From contig OZ244957.1 of the NCBI GenBank assembly GCA_965222535.1, forward strand, positions 1,798,001-1,862,000: a stretch of DNA of 64,000 nucleotides, given 5' to 3'. The position numbers and the translations under genes were made by a program. Below the pieces are notes generated by a model. That model made no database searches and was not told the origin of the DNA. It saw only the letters and a program-made list of their open reading frames with translations. Origin of the DNA: G965222535 sp965222535 (GTDB lineage Bacteria; Pseudomonadota; Gammaproteobacteria; HK1). Position 1 is the first letter of the stretch, and each line of letters begins with the position of its first letter. Shown one piece after another: positions 60,854 through 64,000 of this stretch.

Positions 60854-63800
60854 ATGCACTGGCTAAGCAACTATACCAAGGCGATCGCCAACATTGCCGC
60901 CGCTGGCGACGCCACCGAGCTTTCCTACCGTACGCCGATGCAAATCATGCTGCAAGCAGCGCCGGCGGAGTTCGGTATCTCGGTCGATATCCTGCAAGAG
61001 CCGCGCCGCGTCAAAAACAGCGGCGCGCCCGATTTTCGTATCAGTGCCAAAGGCGGCGGCGTCATCGGCTATGTGGAATGCAAGCCCCCCGGTGCCACGC
61101 TGCAAAAACCGGCCACCACCGCACAACTGGACAAATACCGCGCCTTGTCCAACAACATCCTGCTCACCGATTGCTGGCGCTGGCGGCTGTTGCGCGGCGG
61201 CAAAACGATCGCAGAGTTGGGATTGACGGAATCCCCTGATAAGAGCACCAAAGCCGCTTTCGCCGCCCTGCTGCGTACCTTCATGGACGCCGGGGTCGAT
61301 AAAATCGGCGATGCCAACCGGCTGGCGGCGGCGTTGGCAATACGCTGCGCACGATTGCGCCAAGGGCTTGAAGCCCATGCCAGCGATGCTCCCAACAAAT
61401 CGCTTCTGCACGGCTTGCTGGCGGCTTTCCAAAGCGCCCTTGGCACCGAACTTGAGTTCACCCAATTCGCCGATGTGTTCGCCCAAACCCTAGTGTATAG
61501 CCTGCTACTGGCGAAGCTCAAAGCGCCCCCCGCAGCCCAGCTCAAACTGAAGGATATCAGTGAGCACATTCCCACCAACTTCGCCGTCATCCGCGAAATT
61601 GCCCTCTTTGTCCAGAAACTGAACGAATCCAAATATGGGGACATCCACTGGGTGGTGGGCGACATCCTAGCGATCATCAACACCATGAACGTGGCGGCGG
61701 TACGCAAAACCATGTCCTACCGCCACCGCGACAAAGGGGCTGGCAACGAAGTCATTGACGACAAAGGGGTTGGCGACACCGATGACCCGTACATCTATTT
61801 CTATGAAAACTTTCTCGCCGCCTATGATGCCAGACTGCGCAAGCAACGCGGCGTCTATTACACCCCGCCGCCGGTGGTTAAATTCATCGTGCGCGCGGTG
61901 GACGATCTGTTGCGCCGCGACTTTGGCTTTGCTGGCGGCTTAGCCGAGCCGGGTGCCGTTACCGCCCTCGATTTTGCCGCCGGCACCGGCACCTTCATGC
62001 TTGAGATGATCCGCCGCGTGTTGTCGAGTACACCGCTGGCGCGCGGCGATGCGCTGACCCACGACCACCTTCTGAAAAACTTTTACGGCTTTGAACTGCT
62101 GATGGCACCCTACGCCATCGCCCATCTCAAGCTGTCGCAATTTTTGCTGGATAACGGGGTACCGCTAAAAGAAGACGAACGCATCAATATCTTTCTGACC
62201 AACACCCTAGAGCCAATCAGCAACCAGACCAGAGCGCCGAACATTCTGCCGGCATTGACTGAAGAGGCGTATCAGGCGCAGAGAGTAAAGGATTCAGAGG
62301 TGCTGGTGATATGCGGCAACCCGCCGTATGCCGGGCATTCGCAAAACAAAAGTGAGGAACAGTATGTTCGTCCCCACAAGCTAAAGAAAAACAAGGAAGT
62401 GATAGATACTCGCCGCACATGGATTGGTGATTTAATAGAAATCTACAAATATGTAGATGGCCAGTATTTTGGCGAAAGAAACCCGAAATGGCTACAGGAT
62501 GATTATGTGAAGTTCATCCGCTTCGCCCAGTGGAAAATGGCACAGGTGGAGTGCGGCATCGTCGCTATCATCACCAACCACGGCTTTCTCGACAATCCGA
62601 CTTTTCGCGGCATGAGGCACAGCCTGCTCGGTACGTTTGATACGCTGTATTTTCTCGATCTGCACGGCAACGCCAACAAAAAAGAAACCGCGCCGGATGG
62701 CGGTAAAGACGAAAATGTGTTTGATATTCGTCAAGGCGTGGCTATCAGCCTATTGGTTAAGAACCCAAAAACAAAAAACAAAGGCGTTTTTCACGCCGAT
62801 TGGTGGGGGATGCGCAAGGACAAATACGCCGCCTGTTTGGCGCATGATCTTACAACCATCCGATGGAAAACGCTGGCACCCACTTCCTCAAAGTACCTGT
62901 TTATTCCCCGTGATGAGGCGACTGCCCACGAATACGAGCAATTTATCCCACTGCAAGAAATCTTCCCGGTAAATAGTGTCGGTATTGTTACCTCCCGCGA
63001 TCATTTCGCGTTTGCTTTTGACGCCAAAACAATCAAGATGCGCATAGAAGAACTAATCGACACTGGCATCAGCACGGAAAGCTTGCGCGAGTTCTACAAT
63101 CTTAAAGATACTAGCGGCTGGGAACTGGAATCCGCACGCAAATCACTCAGGGGGAGTTTCTCTTTTGATGAAAAGCTGAAGCCGTGTGCGTATCGCCCGT
63201 TTGATACCCGCTGGTGCTATTACGGCAAGGAAACCATGGAGCGACATCGCCCCGAAGTCATGCGTCATATATTGGCGGGAAATAATCTCGCAATTACAGT
63301 AATTCGACAGGCAAGTGCTATTGGTGGAGATGAATTTAACGCTGTTTTTGTAGCCGAATCAATCGTTGACTTGAATCTTAATCGGAGAGGTGGAGCATTA
63401 TGCTGTCCCCTCTACCGCTACGACAGCGAACTCGGCACAACCCGCCGCAGCGAAAACCTCCAGCCGGCGTTTCGCCGCTGGATTGACGACCGCTATGGCA
63501 CGCAGTATTCACCAGAGGACATTCTCGGCTGCATCTATGCCATCTTGCACTCGCCCGATTACCGCAAACGCTACGCCGAGTTCCTGCGCAGCGATTTTCC
63601 GCGCATCCCTTTCCCCGAGGGAAACGCCGCCTTCCAACGCCTCGCCGCTATCGGCGGGGAATTAATCGCCGCTCATCTGTTGCGCGCCAACTGCGCTGGC
63701 GATAACGCACTGCACGACGGCACCGGCACCTCCCACGCAGTGGAAACAGTCCACTACAACGCCGTAACAGAGCGGTTGTATTTTAATCAGCACGAATGGC

Positions 63801-63976
63801 TTGCCCCCGTCCCGCTGCTGCTTTTCAATTTTCAAATCGGCGGCTACCGCCCGCTGGAGAAATACCTCAAATCCCGCCAAGGCCGCACGCTCACACTTGC
63901 AGAAACAGAAACCCTGAAAAAAGCGGCCAACGCCATCGCTTTTACGATTAAAAAGATGGACGAGATCGATAACTGA
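60854..63976 (+). CDS. Single-chain restriction-modification enzyme (type IIG-like, type ISP-like C-terminus)
   Basis: The 1040-residue protein combines three functions. The N-terminal nuclease domain has a PD-(D/E)xK site: Asp60 in GAPDFRISAKGG and Glu75/Lys77 in GYVECKPPG. The central N6-adenine methyltransferase domain starts at QRGVYYTPPPVVKFIVRAV, with SAM motif ALDFAAGTGTFMLEM (about 370) and catalytic NPPY in VICGNPPYAG (about 488). The C-terminal target-recognition region, including CAYRPFDTRWCYYGKETMER and MRHILAGNNLAITVIRQ, resembles the type ISP specificity domain. No helicase domain lies between nuclease and methylase, so it is closer to type IIG than to true type ISP. It probably methylates self DNA and cuts unmodified phage DNA. 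Confidence 0.9.
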   Translation: MHWLSNYTKAIANIAAAGDATELSYRTPMQIMLQAAPAEFGISVDILQEPRRVKNSGAPDFRISAKGGGVIGYVECKPPGATLQKPATTAQLDKYRALSNNILLTDCWRWRLLRGGKTIAELGLTESPDKSTKAAFAALLRTFMDAGVDKIGDANRLAAALAIRCARLRQGLEAHASDAPNKSLLHGLLAAFQSALGTELEFTQFADVFAQTLVYSLLLAKLKAPPAAQLKLKDISEHIPTNFAVIREIALFVQKLNESKYGDIHWVVGDILAIINTMNVAAVRKTMSYRHRDKGAGNEVIDDKGVGDTDDPYIYFYENFLAAYDARLRKQRGVYYTPPPVVKFIVRAVDDLLRRDFGFAGGLAEPGAVTALDFAAGTGTFMLEMIRRVLSSTPLARGDALTHDHLLKNFYGFELLMAPYAIAHLKLSQFLLDNGVPLKEDERINIFLTNTLEPISNQTRAPNILPALTEEAYQAQRVKDSEVLVICGNPPYAGHSQNKSEEQYVRPHKLKKNKEVIDTRRTWIGDLIEIYKYVDGQYFGERNPKWLQDDYVKFIRFAQWKMAQVECGIVAIITNHGFLDNPTFRGMRHSLLGTFDTLYFLDLHGNANKKETAPDGGKDENVFDIRQGVAISLLVKNPKTKNKGVFHADWWGMRKDKYAACLAHDLTTIRWKTLAPTSSKYLFIPRDEATAHEYEQFIPLQEIFPVNSVGIVTSRDHFAFAFDAKTIKMRIEELIDTGISTESLREFYNLKDTSGWELESARKSLRGSFSFDEKLKPCAYRPFDTRWCYYGKETMERHRPEVMRHILAGNNLAITVIRQASAIGGDEFNAVFVAESIVDLNLNRRGGALCCPLYRYDSELGTTRRSENLQPAFRRWIDDRYGTQYSPEDILGCIYAILHSPDYRKRYAEFLRSDFPRIPFPEGNAAFQRLAAIGGELIAAHLLRANCAGDNALHDGTGTSHAVETVHYNAVTERLYFNQHEWLAPVPLLLFNFQIGGYRPLEKYLKSRQGRTLTLAETETLKKAANAIAFTIKKMDEIDN

Positions 63977-64000
63977 CGCGCCTTTTTGCGTTAGCCGTGC

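Overview
The window looks like a piece of a gammaproteobacterial chromosome with a moderately high G+C content judged by eye. The housekeeping genes support this: glmM, asd, topA, aroB, pheA, hisH, a pcm-nlpD pair, suhB, tolQ and a YgfX-like protein. The genome appears to be decaying or rearranging. There are three IS256-family copies, remnants of IS5-, IS481- and IS1380-like elements, an apparently intact IS481-like transposase gene, several frameshifted genes, and at least a dozen copies of a short interspersed hairpin repeat whose ends read GG(A/C)ACCTCGAAAA.

Layout. 1-9240: the 3' end of selD, a malonyl-CoA decarboxylase / FRG-TPR protein / enoyl-CoA hydratase operon, a GST, asd, and a small minus-strand group (hotdog thioesterase, phytanoyl-CoA dioxygenase-like enzyme, DUF2007 protein). 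9445-14790: a minus-strand run of a TRAP transporter (dctP, dctQ, dctM), an Asp/Glu-racemase-like enzyme and glmM. 15462-17991: livM-livG-livF without livH or a binding protein. 18142-24151: an unusual minus-strand operon of four overlapping genes. It encodes a stand-alone adenylation enzyme, a very A+T-rich membrane protein of unknown family, an ATP-grasp/PLP decarboxylase fusion and a protein with a candidate Cys-His-Asp triad. This is the best candidate for an undescribed system and is probably biosynthetic. 24646-32628: a CAU tRNA, then an IS-rich island that separates an ABC binding-protein gene from its ATPase and permease genes. 32745-41086: ABC transporter, glycerophosphodiester phosphodiesterase, inositol-monophosphatase-family enzyme, UxaA-type dehydratase, aldo/keto reductase and lactonase-like amidohydrolase. 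Together these suggest uptake and breakdown of a sugar- or polyol-containing glycerophosphodiester. 42918-44585: two probable integron gene cassettes (a beta-carbonic anhydrase and a coiled-coil membrane protein), each followed by an attC-like site, with no integrase in view. 44719-48630: selA, a small membrane protein, selB and tRNA-Sec, which with selD make a complete bacterial selenocysteine machinery. 48760-60774: topA, hisH, tolQ, ygfX-like, a Panacea-domain protein with a broken membrane-protein neighbour, a suhB lacking most catalytic residues, aroB, pheA, nlpD, pcm and an EamA transporter. 60854-63976: a single-chain restriction-modification enzyme.

Starts were moved from the longest open frame where a Shine-Dalgarno sequence, a stop/start overlap or family length argued for it. 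All functions come from reading motifs. No database search was possible.
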